Part shown: positions 22,746 through 34,805 of the stretch, piece by piece
Layout of the letters: the number at the start of each line of letters is the position of its first letter
Numbering within the stretch: position 1 is the stretch's first letter
DNA from: Bathynomus jamesi
Lineage: Eukaryota > Arthropoda > Malacostraca > Isopoda > Cirolanidae
Assembly (NCBI GenBank): GCA_023014485.1
Contig: JAJOZX010000880.1
Coordinates: forward strand, 753,501-817,500
Direction: 5' to 3'
Length of the DNA stretch: 64,000 nucleotides
Position numbers and translations under genes: made by a program
The notes under the pieces: model-generated
Databases searched by the model: none
What the model was told of the DNA's origin: nothing
The model's input: only the letters and a program-made list of their open reading frames with translations

Positions 22746-23155
22746 ATTTGAAATGTGTTCTTTTAGTGCAGCATAACTGGCAACCTTTAAAGATCATACA
22801 AGAATTCACACTGGGAATAAAACCCTATAAGTGTGGAGTGTGTTCTTTTAGTACAGCACAAATTTCTACCCTTAAAAAGTATATAAGAATTCACACTAGA
22901 GAAAAACCCAACAAATGTGAGGAGTGTTCTTTTAGTGCAGCATGTGTCTCATCCCTTAAAAATCATAAAGAATTCACATGAGAAAAACCCAATAGATGCG
23001 GGGAGTGTTCTTTTAGTGCAGCACGATGTGACACCCTGAAAAATTGTATAAAACTACATACTGAAGAAAAAACTTATACATGTGGGAGTGTTCATTTAGT
23101 GCAGCACAAATCTCCAGCCTAAAACGTCATTTAAGAATTCGCTCGATCCATAAGT
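22746..23155 (+). pseudogene. Five decayed zinc fingers downstream of the stop
   Basis: Finger sequence continues past the stop, but each unit is broken. The first (KFEMCSFSAA, then a stop) has lost a Cys. The next (CGVCSFSTAQISTLKKYIRI) has His to Tyr. The third slips frame at LKNHKEFT. The fourth (CGECSFSAARCDTLKNCIKL) has His to Cys. The last has a frameshift near the second Cys and lacks the final His. Frameshifts also separate them. They are the former C-terminal part of the same array, no longer translated. Confidence 0.88.
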
Positions 23156-23159
23156 GAGG

Positions 23160-24125
23160 GACATTATTAAAAGCTTTTTGGTAATCAATCTGTGCCATAC
23201 CTTGGTTTCTTATCTTTCTACTCCATTATGGTTTTGTTTATGAGCATTTGTCAAAAGTGCTGACAGTTTTTTCTGGACAGTTCACTCTTCATTCTTCTTT
23301 CAGATAGTAGTTTTGTGTTAAACAATTGTATATTTTGTCTGCAAGGATGCCTGTTAACAACTTACATGTGGTTGTTAGAAAAGTTATGGGACTATATTTA
23401 GAAGATGGGTGTGTTTTGATTTAAGTATGAATGTTGTTCTACCTGCAATTAGCTGTGCTGCAGCTTTCTCCTCCTCCCTGTGTATGTGGTTAGATAGCTT
23501 GTCCTCTCCTGGGTATTTGAAGTTGGAGAATGCAGGTAATTTTGTGTGTCCTTTGCTGTAATCTCGGCATTCTGTTCTCTTGTGTTCAGTCATTTTTATC
23601 TATTGTCTTGTGCTATTGCTCTAATTTTAGCTTTGGCTTTGTTTTCAATGTATTGTCATTGCGACTTATCTTCTCTTTTGATGAAGTGCTTTTATTTAAT
23701 TTTCCTTCTATCTTTTGTACTTATTATATAGTGGCCAATGTTCATAACCACTTTTCATACTTAGTCCACATTTCTTTTTTCATGTTATTCCTTGCCTTCT
23801 TCTATGGAGTTCAAGTTAGCTTTAGCTTTACTTATTACTCATCTTTTGATTTTTTCCTTTTGGTCTGAGTCTATATTTTTCTATCTGTGATACCTAAGAA
23901 AAGATGTTACTTGATGTTGCTTCTACCTTCTCTTGTGGCAGGTCCACTTTGTATTATTTGCTTGTTGAGAGTTTCACTTTTGTTCCTGCTCCATTCCACA
24001 AGCCTTGAGTACTCAAAGCAGAATAGGATTTTCTTTCCTTGTGCACTTTATTTGGAAATGGCCTTTTCAGTTTCTTCTGTGTCCCATAGATTGGTGGTGT
24101 TGCTGGATGCCAGGGCTAGTGTTTG
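23160..24125 (-). mobile_element. Degenerate LINE fragment, minus strand
   Basis: Reading the minus strand from about 23400 down gives LLTGILADKIYNCLT, then KNCQHF and GMAQIDYQKAFNNVP, the order seen in L1/Tx-like reverse transcriptases before and at the first catalytic Asp (IDYQKAF). Upstream, 23593-23384 encodes AAAQLIAGRTTFIL, which fits the same protein. 23600-24125 contains weaker matching stretches (QGLWNGAGTKVKL). Many stops and frameshifts. The family differs from the Jockey-like copies elsewhere in the window. Confidence 0.6.
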
Positions 24126-24149
24126 ATGAGACAAAAAGTCTTTGATTCC

Positions 24150-24365
24150 ACCCAGTCAAGTAGAGTTGTGTGGTTTGAACATACACCATACAGAGGTGAA
24201 GATCCCTGTATAGAGACAGCAACTAAGTTGGGGTGAAGAAACTGCAGAGCCAGTACAGCACACCCAACCTCTTAGAAGCTGTTTCAGAGAGTATATGTTC
24301 TTTCAGGAAAGATCACATGAAAAGGAAACACCAAGAATATTGAGAGAAAAGGAAGGATTGAGTTG
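24150..24365 (-). mobile_element. Jockey-like LINE fragment, minus strand
   Basis: The reverse complement matches 6830-7050 of the plus-strand LINE: both contain TCTAAGAGGTTGGGTGTGCT-like sequence followed by CACAGTTTCTTCACCCC-like sequence, and the preceding TCTTGGTGTTTCCTTTTCAT block. It is a truncated piece of the RT C-terminal region. Confidence 0.75.
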
Positions 24366-24795
24366 TGTATTTCAGTATATGAAAAAAAAAAAAAAAATGC
24401 GGAAACTACTAATTAATTACTATAGTATATAGGTAATACATAAAGAATGGTAATGAACTTTGCTGTTTATTTTTCAATAAAATAAGGTTATAGAATTTAT
24501 TTGTAGCTCTATTGATTATAGTGACAAATTAAGATAGCTGTGTTAACCTTTTTTAAACATTAATTAAAATCATAATAGCCACTGGCCTAAAGTGAATAAA
24601 CATTTGTAGAACATATTTAATATTTCTATAAAGCATTGATAATTAATTTCAATTTTTATTCTACTTGATTTGATATAAAACAAATATTTCATTTCTAGAA
24701 AACATTTAAGGTCAATCTGGTCATGATAGTTTAATTTGCTGACCTTGCTGACCCAAAGCAAAGAATTATGGAATTAAAATTTAAATAAAAAAATA

Positions 24796-25405
24796 TAGTG
24801 GACCCCCACAGTACATTGTATTCACACTGCATTATTTCACATTGTGTTGCAGTTCCCATAGAGCATAATGTATTCACATTGTGTTGAAAATTTGCAGTGC
24901 ATTATGCGCTGCGTTATTGTTCCAAACATGTTTTGAACCCACGTGATGCAGCGACCATGCAGCAACCACACATGGTCAGTTTATTATTGTACGCTGTAGT
25001 GGGTGGATGCTCTGTGATTTCATTTAAAAATTATCTATGTAATATAGTTTATATTTTAATAAATATAACTATCTATAGCTAAATAAAATAAAAATAAAAA
25101 CAAAATTAGCATTTACCTTAAACTGGAGGTTTAAGGTAAATGCTAATTTTGTGTTTTTATTTTAATTTTATTTAGCTACTACAATTATGTGATATTAATA
25201 TGCTTTTAATTTACTATTTTGTGCATTATTTATCATTTTTATGTGTGTTTTAACCATAGAAAACTGATTTTTACATGAAAAGTTATAGTTCCAAGGCTGT
25301 GGAACGAATTAGGCTAAATACATGTATTTTAGGGTTTGCATTGCGTTATTTTCACATAATGGTGTTTCTGGAACGAATTAATAATGCAATGCGAGGGACC
25401 ATTGT
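24796..25405. mobile_element. TA-flanked MITE with a central fold-back
   Basis: The ends TAGTGGACCCCCACAGTAC and (inverse) CAATGGTCCCTCGCATTGC are imperfect inverted repeats next to TA (24794-24795, 25406-25407). No coding sequence. In the middle, 25077-25124 and 25130-25177 form a nearly perfect palindrome of about 48-bp arms around a 6-base loop, with core TTAGCATTTACCTTAAAC. The outer ends resemble pogo/Tigger-type termini. Confidence 0.72.
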
Positions 25406-25647
25406 ATATATATTTCTAAATTGAGCCCTAATGCTGATTGAAAGTTTTGAAAATAATACTAATTTTGGAGCTTTTGCAGCTCAGATTAACTAAATTAATT
25501 TTATAAAGTGTAGTGTAGCTTAGTAAATATATAGCAAAAACATATTTGGTCTTTTGAAGATATTGCCATTTTATCCTAATTAGAAATTGGATCTATATTA
25601 TAAGAAAAGAAAAATGGAGAGGTATAACATCTTTATCATTCCATATA

Positions 25648-26618
25648 CAGTTGGCCTTGCTATAATGCATACAATTACAACATGGATTTGTATTTATACG
25701 CTAAGTATTTTAAGACCATAAAAATGTTATTACACAGAAAATTTGAGATTACACTAAAAAAAAAAAAAAAAATTAAAAATATTAAGACCGCCGAACATTT
25801 GTTGGCTTATAGTTAGACTGTATGTTTAATCTGACAGTACTTACCTAACGTTCAAAACTTTCACTCACCAAGAGTTTAATTTTAGTACAGTATATCTGTT
25901 TCACATGGAACAATATGAAAATTGTAAATGCAAAGCTATGAAAACTCCCAAATAACATTTAGTGGATAATTCAAAACCTTCACTCACTGAGATTTTAATT
26001 TTGTCTATTTTAAACAGAACAATTTGGAATAAATGAACACTATTAAAACCTCTCTGAGTCTCCTTGTTTTACTCTAGGCACCATTGATGTGTCTCCTAAC
26101 TTGATGATGGTTCATTTAACAGATTTTCTTTGCACATTTAGCAGAAAATTGGATGAACTTCTAGCAGGCTATAAAGAAATTTATCACCAAAAAAAAATCA
26201 TGCATGGCAGTTAACACTGCATATTTTAAGAAGAAATCTGACATTAGTGACCCTGATGTCCCTGACAACGAAAATGCTGAGGAAACACAGCAGTCAACTT
26301 CAAGTGAGGTGTAACATGTATTTACTGTACTTGGTAGTATTTTTACTATACTGTACTTTGTAGTATTTTTTTCTTTTGTAACTTAATTAAATACATTTTT
26401 TTACTGTAATATTTGTTTCTTCATACATCACATGCTAATATATGTTGGTAAAAGTGTTTGAACAATTGATAAATTAAATTTTAAGGAAAAATAATTTTGA
26501 AAAAATGCATCCCCTGAATAACATTATTCCTATGTAAAAACAAGTTTGTCACAGCATGTGATTGCAGAATGCAGCATTTTTCCAGAATGCATCCTGTGCA
26601 TTATAGCAGGGCTGACTA
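25648..26618. mobile_element. Pogo/Tigger-like non-autonomous element
   Basis: It starts CAGTTGGCCTTGCTATAATG after TA and ends with the diverged inverse TGCATTATAGCAGGGCTGAC followed by TATA. A short coding relic near 26150 (LDELLAGYKEIYH) is all that remains of a protein. About 970 bp. Confidence 0.7.
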
Positions 26619-26691
26619 TATATAAATTATTATTGTAATATAGTAAGAATCCTCTTTTAACTGTTAGCTTAACCCATTGTTACTGTTTATA

Positions 26692-29600
26692 GGCTGGGCT
26701 GAAACTCAAGATAGAATTAATCAGTCATTAACAGTTGGCTTTTGATATAAAAATAAGATTCCTGAAAAAAATAATTGGTGGCCACCAACGTGTGTCCGGC
26801 CACCCCTTTTTGTAAAAACATCTAATGCCCACTAGCAAAATCAGGAAAATGGCAATATCTCTTCTTCTGAACATGCTAGAGAGATGGTTTGCATACCAAA
26901 AGATGCAGAATTTGATTTAGAACAAATTATTAAGAGTGGTATTTTTTCATAAAACCTTTAGTTTGAGTTATTTTAGAAAAACTAATTTTGGGGGCCCATA
27001 ACCCCCTTTCGACGGACCTTAGTGACAAAAGAAATTCTAAAATAAGCATGATTTGGCTTTTTGATTACTAACATTGCCCTAAAAGGATGTTGACATGGAC
27101 ATAGTGATCACATGATATGACTTTTCCTTGTTATCTTGCATCCATTATGCTTGATTAAAGAATAGAGGGTGGGGCTGCTTCATGAAATTTTTTTAAACGT
27201 AATAAATTGAAAACTTTTGTTTTTCAGGTGCCTTTGTTATAAGTTTCCAACTGCAATTTGTCATTGAATTCAACATTTGCAATATAAAGTATGACTTCTA
27301 CAAGGAAAACAGTTGCTAAAGTACTTGGTGATGTACGTTTTATGCCAGCAGAACAGTTTCCTTTAGGGAAATTGCCTACGTTGAAGCAAGTTATTGAAAG
27401 GTGTTGTGTTTCGGAGACTATAAAACAGATGCTGTACTGAGAGCTACTTCTGAGGAATTGCATAAATTGTGGGTCACATATAATGTTTATCCAATATCAG
27501 TAAATGCCATACAGAGCCGACTGAAAACCCAAATAAAGGAATTCAACCACCTCTGAAGTATGACAAAAAGAAAAGGGGACCTAAATCATCAAGATCTGGA
27601 TGATTTTCTGAAAACTGTAAACGTTTTATTTGACATATATCAACATGATCACAAACTGTTGGCAGATACAGAGAAAAAGCACTTACTAAAAATGACTGAA
27701 TCTGATTACCAGTTTTATGAGGTAGGTCTGTTGATTGAATTTCAAGTTGTAAATTATTAATTAATATTATTATTATCAATTATTAATATTATTTAATAAT
27801 TTGCTACAATTTTTAAAGTGCATTTAATAAGTTAGTAATATCAATAATACATATTAATGATAATGATAAGTAATATTTTAGTATTTTCTCATTTTTGTAA
27901 GAATTTCAATTTACATATAGAGACCCATAGATAAAAGATACATTATAGTGTAATGAAATATAATCACTTTGTAGGACCAGAAAATAGGCATGGTTACTGT
28001 ACCTGAAAGAAGTCCCAGAAACAGCCACCGACTTAAAATTCAAATCACGGGTTATTCAATCTCAAAAAGCAAAAGAATCAGTTCCTCCTCATCCTCCTGA
28101 ACCTATGGACATTCGAGTTGACAGATAGCGACAGTTGTAATGATTCATTTGATGCAGACTATGTTCCAGAAGTCTCAACATTACAGAACAAACTAGATTA
28201 CGCTCATTAGCTGAAGCATGTGACAGGTATAGTACTGAAAGATAAATCTTTTAATACAGCTTAAAGTGAAATATTGACTAAGAGATTAAGATTACCAATA
28301 AATTATTCATTGACAATAGATATGTAAATCTACTTTAAATATCCTAACATATCAAGTAAGTGATAGAGCAGGAGCGGCTATTGGTTCTGCTACATTGGTG
28401 GACTTGGAGTAATCACCCCAGATAACATACAAAATGTTATTGATAAGTATGTTTTTAATCACTCTAGATATACATTTCTTAGCTTCTGCTATAAATTCTA
28501 AATCACCAGATTTACTATCATTTTTAATTAGCGTCAAAATTTCTATTTTGTATTTATATTAATTAGTTTCAAACAGGACACTGACATTTGTATTTTGTAT
28601 ATTTGTATAATGCTAATGCAGTAATGCATGGCCAATATTTTTGAAATACTTTTCAGAAACAAGTTGAGAAGGGAGAGAGCTAAATTGAGAGCTGAAAGGA
28701 AGAAGGAAGAAGTGATATTTGAAAAAGTGACTGGCATTGGCTTTGACGGTAGAAAGGATGCTACACTTGCTGTTAACAAAGTAAATGAAAAGTATTATAC
28801 ATCCACAATCCTAGAGAACATTGTCATTACTGGAGAGCCAGGTAAATGGAAATGATTGTCATACAGTTATAGGCATTATGTGTTATATTACTGTACTATA
28901 AAGTAATATTTCAATTACTTAAAAAAATTTCTTTTTAAGTGACAACTGTCCAGTTAACTTTATTCCTTCCTTTTTCATTTTTATTTAATTGTAAAATTAA
29001 TTACATTTATTTTCAGATGATTTTACCGACCATTTTACCCCGGAGAGTGGCAAAGGCATTGACATTGCTCATGGCATTTATAAGATCATTAAAGGGACAG
29101 AACTTGAGGCCAAATTAAACTTAGTTAAAGCAGATGGGACAAATACTAACACAGGACATATGCATGGGTCAATCAGATATTTGGAAATGTTTTTAGGGCA
29201 ACCTCTTCAGTGGGATATTTGTCTTCTGCATCTAAATGAATTGCCACTTAGACACATCTTCATAACTTTAGATGGGACAACAAAAAGTCCAGACAAATTT
29301 TCTGGCCCTATTGGTTCTCAGCTCAATGGGGATGTGTCAGAATGGAATGTTGTGGACTTCAAATCTATACCTTATCCTGCATTTGTGCTTCTACCAAATG
29401 AGGTGGTCAATAATTTATCAACAGACCAATACTATGGATACTGCATCTGCTGGGCAATTATTACTGGTGAAGTGGATGAAGACCTTGCACTCTTAGAAGT
29501 TGGCCTGCTAAATCACTCTCGATGGCTCACCTTAGCCTGTAGAATTCTTCGCTTTATGTTTCACAAAAAAGACCCAGTAAGAACCTCAAAATCATAGTAG

Positions 29601-30739
29601 AATTCATCATCAAAGTATACTTTCACAGTTGGTTCAATATCAAGGCTAATAAGAGGCTAAGTGATGGGTCAAGAAACCTATTCAATATGATCCAGAGAGT
29701 AAATAAATTCCCTGACAGGAAAATTAGAGAAATTTGTTATGACGTATTAAACAATAACAGCTATTTTGCTCATGGTGAAAATATTTTAGTTGGAATGCTG
29801 GCTGATGAAGATGAGAGGGAGGTGTGCTGTCAATAAAGTTCTGTGTCTGAGGGGAGTTATAGAGGATTTTGATGATGAATCTGGTAGTAGCAATGATTTG
29901 CAGGTGGAATAATTGAGTGATGATGAGAATGAAGAGGATCATGAAGGTGGTACTGATGAATATCCTGCTATAGATGAGAATGTTAGGGTCTTTAGAAAGC
30001 CAATCATCAATTTCAAAGCTTCTGCATACCACAAGCTGTCTGCTATGTCCCAATGGGAAACTGTTCCACCTGTATTAAAAGAATTCAGTAATGATGAACT
30101 GCGTGATATCATTAATACTGCATTGAAACTGGATCACGAGTGCCACAGTCAGAATGTTGAAAGGCACATCAAGCTTGTCACTGAAGCATCCTTGGCTGTT
30201 GTAGGTCATGAGCGTAGAGATGGTCTTATTAGAAACAAAATTAGATCACGTAAATTAATGAAAGATTTTGTGTCTAAAAAATATTTTAAGTTCTAGATTA
30301 TTATTTATCATGCTAAAATATGACAAATGACAATGTTAATTTATAATTTAATGTTTGGCGTTTTGGAATTTGCAGCTTGAGAATGTTTTATTGTGTTGAC
30401 ATTCAGTTGAAAGGGGGTCTAGGTCCAAAAAATTAGTTTTTCTAAAATAACTCAAAACTAAAGGTTTTATGAAAAAATATACTCTTAATAATTTGTTCTA
30501 AATCAAATTCTGCATCTTTTGGTATGCAAACCATCTCTCTAGCATGTTCAGAAGAAGAGATATTGCCATTTTGATTTTGCTAGTGTGGCATTACATGTTT
30601 TTACAAAAACGGGGGTGGCCGGACACACGTTGGTGTCCACCAATTATTTTTTTCAGGAATCTTATTTTTATATCAAAAGCCAACTGTTAGTCACTCTGAT
30701 AAATTAAAATCAAACAAAAATTATAGTTTCAGCCTGGCC
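26692..30739 (+). mobile_element. Long-TIR DNA transposon, family B, full-length copy
   Basis: About 320 bp at each end are inverted copies: GGCTGGGCTGAAACTC at the left, GAGT-like then GTTTCAGCCTGGCC at the right, with shared inner blocks such as CCACCAACGTGTGTCCGGCC and ATTGCCATTTT. The flanks are TATA on both sides (26688-26691, 30740-30743), a possible 4-bp target duplication. Coding is on the plus strand. A shorter copy lies at 32461-34805. Confidence 0.85.
27291..30296 (+). pseudogene. Family B transposase-like gene, interrupted
   Basis: Starts at ATG 27291 (MTSTRKTVAKVLGDVRFMPA). A Lys/Glu-rich block lies near 28680 (RRERAKLRAERKKEEVIFEK). The conserved core begins near 29010: ESGKGIDIAHGIYKII, VKADGTNTNTGHMHGSIRYL, LGQPLQWDICLLHLNELPLR, SGPIGSQL and LNHSRWLTLACRILRF. 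An acidic tail follows (DDENEEDHEGGTDE), ending ...SKKYFKF at 30296. I recall the HSRWLT-type core from repeated uncharacterised arthropod and cnidarian proteins. Spacing of Asp and Glu residues could fit a DDE enzyme, but that is inference. Gaps with splice-like CAG borders suggest introns; frameshifts near 29566 and 29812 and a stop near 29910 are lesions. Confidence 0.68.
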
Positions 30740-30743
30740 TATA

Positions 30744-31059
30744 AACCCAAGTGTTACCCTTCATTTCCTTGTACTCACACAGTGCTCATTGCAACACCTA
30801 TTGCACTCTAGGCCTCGAATAAATCTTGGATATATTCACAAATTGGCACCTTCCTCATATTCCACAGGTGTAATTTCTTATCCACCCTCGAAGACGATTT
30901 AGCTGTTTAAATAGCTAATATAAAAGTTTACTTCAATTACTTCATGTTATTAGTGCTACAGGAACTCATAGGAATGAAAAGGATCTTTTTTGACTTGTTG
31001 TTTCAGTGTATCTGAACATGAAGAAAAAAATCAAAGAAATCCAAATTTTAAAAAAAAAA
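30744..31059. other. No gene or repeat boundary seen
   Basis: AT-rich spacer between family B copy 1 and LINE fragments. Only simple sequence (an A run near 31050) stands out. Confidence 0.4.
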
Positions 31060-31700
31060 AAAAAATAAGAAAATAACCAACCCTGCTAACAGGGTAGTTG
31101 TGTGGAAGGTAGTGATGACTAGATAGATAAAGGAACTGGGTTTTTGAGGTAGTGAAAGCTACAAGGTTTTCTCTGACCCCAATCAGAAATAGTAGTAGAA
31201 AGATAGAGATCAGGTGTATCATAGCACATTTGGCCCATTCTAATCGCTTTTCTTCCCAACTCTATAATGCAAAGGTTAATTGGTATTCTCAATCTTTCAT
31301 CTCAACCAAGCAACTCTGGAACAATCTTCATTAGTCCATCTTTCCCTCTGTTTCTGACTTCCAATCTTTTAAATGCAGTGTCCAGTATCTCAAAACTCTG
31401 GAATTTGATTTTGGCTCTTCTTCTATTGCATTTTTTGCAGGCATTCACCCTTGGCCTCTCCTTCCTGCATAAAAATTAAAATATCCATATCATGTGAAGT
31501 TAAGACTATTAAGAAGGATGATTTATAAATTGGGTGAGTGGAGAAGTGAAGGGTAGAATCCATTGGCATAGGAGTGGATATGCCAGGAAGTGAAACATAA
31601 AAGATCATTGACAAATAAAAGGAAGAGTGGGTGACAGGACAGAGACCTGAGGAATACCACTTATTACAAAGGTTCTGCTTGGCCAGAGTTGGTCGTGTGG
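31060..31700. mobile_element. Jockey-like LINE pieces in opposite orientations
   Basis: The minus strand at about 31690-31530 encodes VLSPTLPF-like and HSYAN-like RT sequence, and 31190-31060 encodes RENLVAFTTSKTQFLYLS, in correct order for one minus-strand LINE. Between them, 31230-31490 on the plus strand is the 3' end of the same family (AKVNWYSQSFIST, QLWNNLH, then FAGIHPWPLLPA). So a plus-strand 3' fragment interrupts a minus-strand copy. Confidence 0.7.
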
Positions 31701-32460
31701 GAAATAACTGACCAATCTAAAATGACAACTAACTTGGTGTAATCTTGATCCCTGTTAAATTTAATATTGACCAGATAAATGGTAAAATCTGGTAAGCTGT
31801 TATGACCTACATGAACTAAATAGGTACCCTGAAATGGGCAGTAATTATTGTATTATAATAAACAGTAGGCCCATGGAGTAAGACAAGACAAATTTTGAGA
31901 AAATAGACTTAAGTGAACAGATTGTAAGTTGAGGTCCAAATTCAGAAGTTTGGCAGAAATGACCGGATACATCACCTTTCAAACTAAATTGTTGTTGCAA
32001 ATTTGTTGAGTCCTTTTCAGATAAATATTTTTATTGGATGGGTATGGGCATCACTTGTCCCATTTCCATAAGACTTTGAGCCACTATAATCTATCTAAAG
32101 TTGGTACACCACTTCTGCGCCACTTCTCACATGGGCTAAGGCTTAGAGTTAGGATATGATGGAGGTATGGGGTAAGAGCAGATAAATTGTATCATGTAAA
32201 TCAAAGCTATCTATTGTGTTTAGGGTAAGGTTCAGATTTTATATAAGAATATGATGGGATGATTGTCTCGGGGCACATATATTTACAAATATAATTCTAT
32301 GTAAAGGCAGAATCAGTGGAGAGACTGAACAGCTTGTAGGTTTGCCACTAACTCCAACATGGTACAGGTGTAGAGAATACAGGTAGCCCACCCACAGACA
32401 AATGAGAAATTGCTAGACAAAAGGAACTCTCAGTAGACCACTGGAAAAGGTTGCAAAGGA
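31701..32460. other. Spacer with no supportable feature
   Basis: No open frame, inverted repeat or family match that I can support. Parts may be further decayed LINE. Confidence 0.35.
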
Positions 32461-34805
32461 GGCTGGGCTGAAACTCAAGATAGAATTAATCAGTCATTAA
32501 CAGTTGGCTTTTGATATAAAAATAAGATTCCTGAAAAAAATAATTGGTGGCCACCAACGTGTGTCCGGCCACCCCCGTTTTTGTAACAACATCTAATGCC
32601 GCACTAGCAAAATCAGGAAAATGGCAATATCTCTTCTTCTGAACATGCTAGAGAGATGGTTTGCATACCAAAAGATGCAGAATTTGATTTAGAACAAATT
32701 ATTAAGAGTGGTATTTTTTTCATAAAACCTTTAGTTTTTGAGTTATTTTAGAAAAACTAATTTTTGGGTCCCATAGACCCCCTTTCGACGGACCTTAGTG
32801 ACAAAAGAAATTCTAAAATAAGCATGATTTGGCTTTTTGATTACTAACATTGCCCTAAAAGGATGTTGACATGGACATAGTGATCACATGATATGACTTT
32901 TCCTTGTTATCTTGCATCCATTATGCTTGATTAAAGAATAGAGGGTGGGGCTGCTTCATGAACTTTTTTTTAAACATAATAATTGAAAACTTTTTTTTTT
33001 CAGGTGCCTTTGTTATAAGTTTCCAACTGCAATTTGTCATTGAATTCAACATTTGCAATAAAAGTATGACTTCTACAAGGAAAAGCAGTTGCTAAAGTAC
33101 TTGGTGATGTACATTTTATGTCAGCAGAACAGTTTTTCAGATATTTGGAAATGTTTTTAGGGCAACCTCTTCAGTGGGACATTTGTCTTCTGCATCTAAA
33201 TGAATTGCCACTTAGACACATCTTCATAACTTTAGATGGGACAACAAAAAGTCCAGACAAATTTTCTGGCCCTATTGGTTCTCAGCTCAATGGGGATGTC
33301 AGAATGGAATGTTGTGGACTTCAAATCTATACCTTACCCTGCATTTGTGCTTCTACCAAATGAGGTGGTCAATAATTTATCAACAGACCAGTACTATGGA
33401 TACTGCATCTGCTGGGCAATTATTACTGGTGAAGTGGATGAAGACCTTGCACTCTTAGAAGTTGGCCTGCTAAATCACTCTCGATGGCTCACCTTAGCCT
33501 GTAGAATTCTTCGCTTTTATGTTTCACAAAAAAGACCCAGTAAGAACCTCAAAATCATAGTAGAATTCATCATCAAAGTATACTTTCACAGTTGGTTCAA
33601 TATCAAGGCTAATAAGAGGCTAAGTGATGGGTCAAGAAACCTATTCAATATGATCCAAAGAGTAAATAAATTCCCTGACAGGAAAATTAGAGAAATTTGT
33701 TATGACATATTAAACAATAACAGCTATTTTGCTCATGGTGAAAATATTTTAGTTGGAATGCTGGCTGATGAAGATGAAGAGGTGAGGAGGTGTGCTGTCA
33801 ATAAAGTTCTGTGTCTGAGGGGAGTTATAGAGGATTTTGATGATGAATCTGGTAGTAGCAATGATTTTGCAGATAGAATAATTGAAAGTGATGATGAGAA
33901 TGAAGAGGATCATGAAGGTGGTACTGATGAATATCCTGCTATAGATGAGAATGTTAGGGACTTTAGAAAGCCAATCATCAATTTCAAAGCTTCTGCATAC
34001 CACAAGCTGTCTGCTATGTCCCAATGGGAAACTGTTCCACCTGTATTAAAAGAATTCAGTAATGATGAACTGCGTGATATCATTAATACCGCATTGAAAC
34101 TGGATCACGAGTGCCACAGTCAGAATGTTGAAAGGCATATCAAGCTTGTCACTGAAGCATCCTTGGCTGTTGTAGGTCATGAGCGTAGAGATGGTCTTAT
34201 TAGAAACAAAATTAGATCACGTAAATTAATGAAAGATTTTGTGTCTAAAAAATATTTTAAGTTCTAGATTATTATTTATCATGCTAAAATATGACAAAAT
34301 GACAATTTGTTAATTGTATAATTTAATGTTTGGTGTTTTGGAATGTCAAAAAGCATTTTCAATGAATTTAAAATGGCTGATTTTGATTGATTTTGATTGC
34401 TGATTGAAAACCACTCATACATGTCAATTTGCAGCTTGAGAATGTTTTATTGTGTTGACATTCAGTCAAAAGGGGGTCTATGGGCCCAAAAAATTAGTTT
34501 TTCTAAAATAACTCAAAAACTAAAGGTTTTATGAAAAAATACCACTCTTAATAATTTGTTCTAACTCAAATTCTGCATCTTTTGGTATGCAAACTATCTC
34601 TCTAGCATGTTCAGAAGAAGAGATATTGCCATTTTCCTGATGTTGCTAGTGCGGCATTAGATGTTTTTACTAAAACGGGGGTGGCTGGACACACGTTGGT
34701 GGCCACCAATTATTTTTTTCAGGAATCTTATTTTTATATCAAAAGCCAACTGTTAGTCACTCTGATAAATTAAAATCAAACAAAAATTATAGTTTCAGCC
34801 CAGCC
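32461..34805 (+). mobile_element. Long-TIR transposon, family B, internal deletion copy
   Basis: Same termini as 26692-30739 (GGCTGGGCTGAAACTC and GTTTCAGCCCAGCC) and nearly identical sequence, but 2345 bp instead of 4048. About 1.8 kb is missing: GCAGAACAGTTT at 33124-33135 joins directly to TCAGATATTTGG. Flanking bases (AGGA, TATC) do not form a clean duplication. Its right part keeps about 80 bp near 34345-34430 that copy 1 lacks. Confidence 0.85.
33118..34267 (+). pseudogene. Family B transposase-like C-terminal half, mostly open
   Basis: A frame from 33236 to 34267 is open for 343 codons and carries WNVVDFKSIPYPAFVLLPNE, HSRWLTLACRILRFYVSQKR, an acidic region (ESDDENEEDHEGGTDEYP) and the C-terminus ending KKYFKF. 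Just upstream, 33118-33363 in another frame holds LGQPLQWDICLLHLNELPLR, so one base is lost near 33297. It repairs two lesions seen in copy 1 (near 29566 and 29812), showing that those were private to copy 1. The N-terminal half is deleted. Confidence 0.72.

Noticed and set aside
23530..23868. Hydrophobic 112-codon frame as a membrane protein
   Set aside because: It is T-rich antisense of degenerate minus-strand LINE sequence.
33236..34267. 343-codon frame as a host gene
   Set aside because: It lies between long terminal inverted repeats and has a near-identical copy 4 kb away in a related element.
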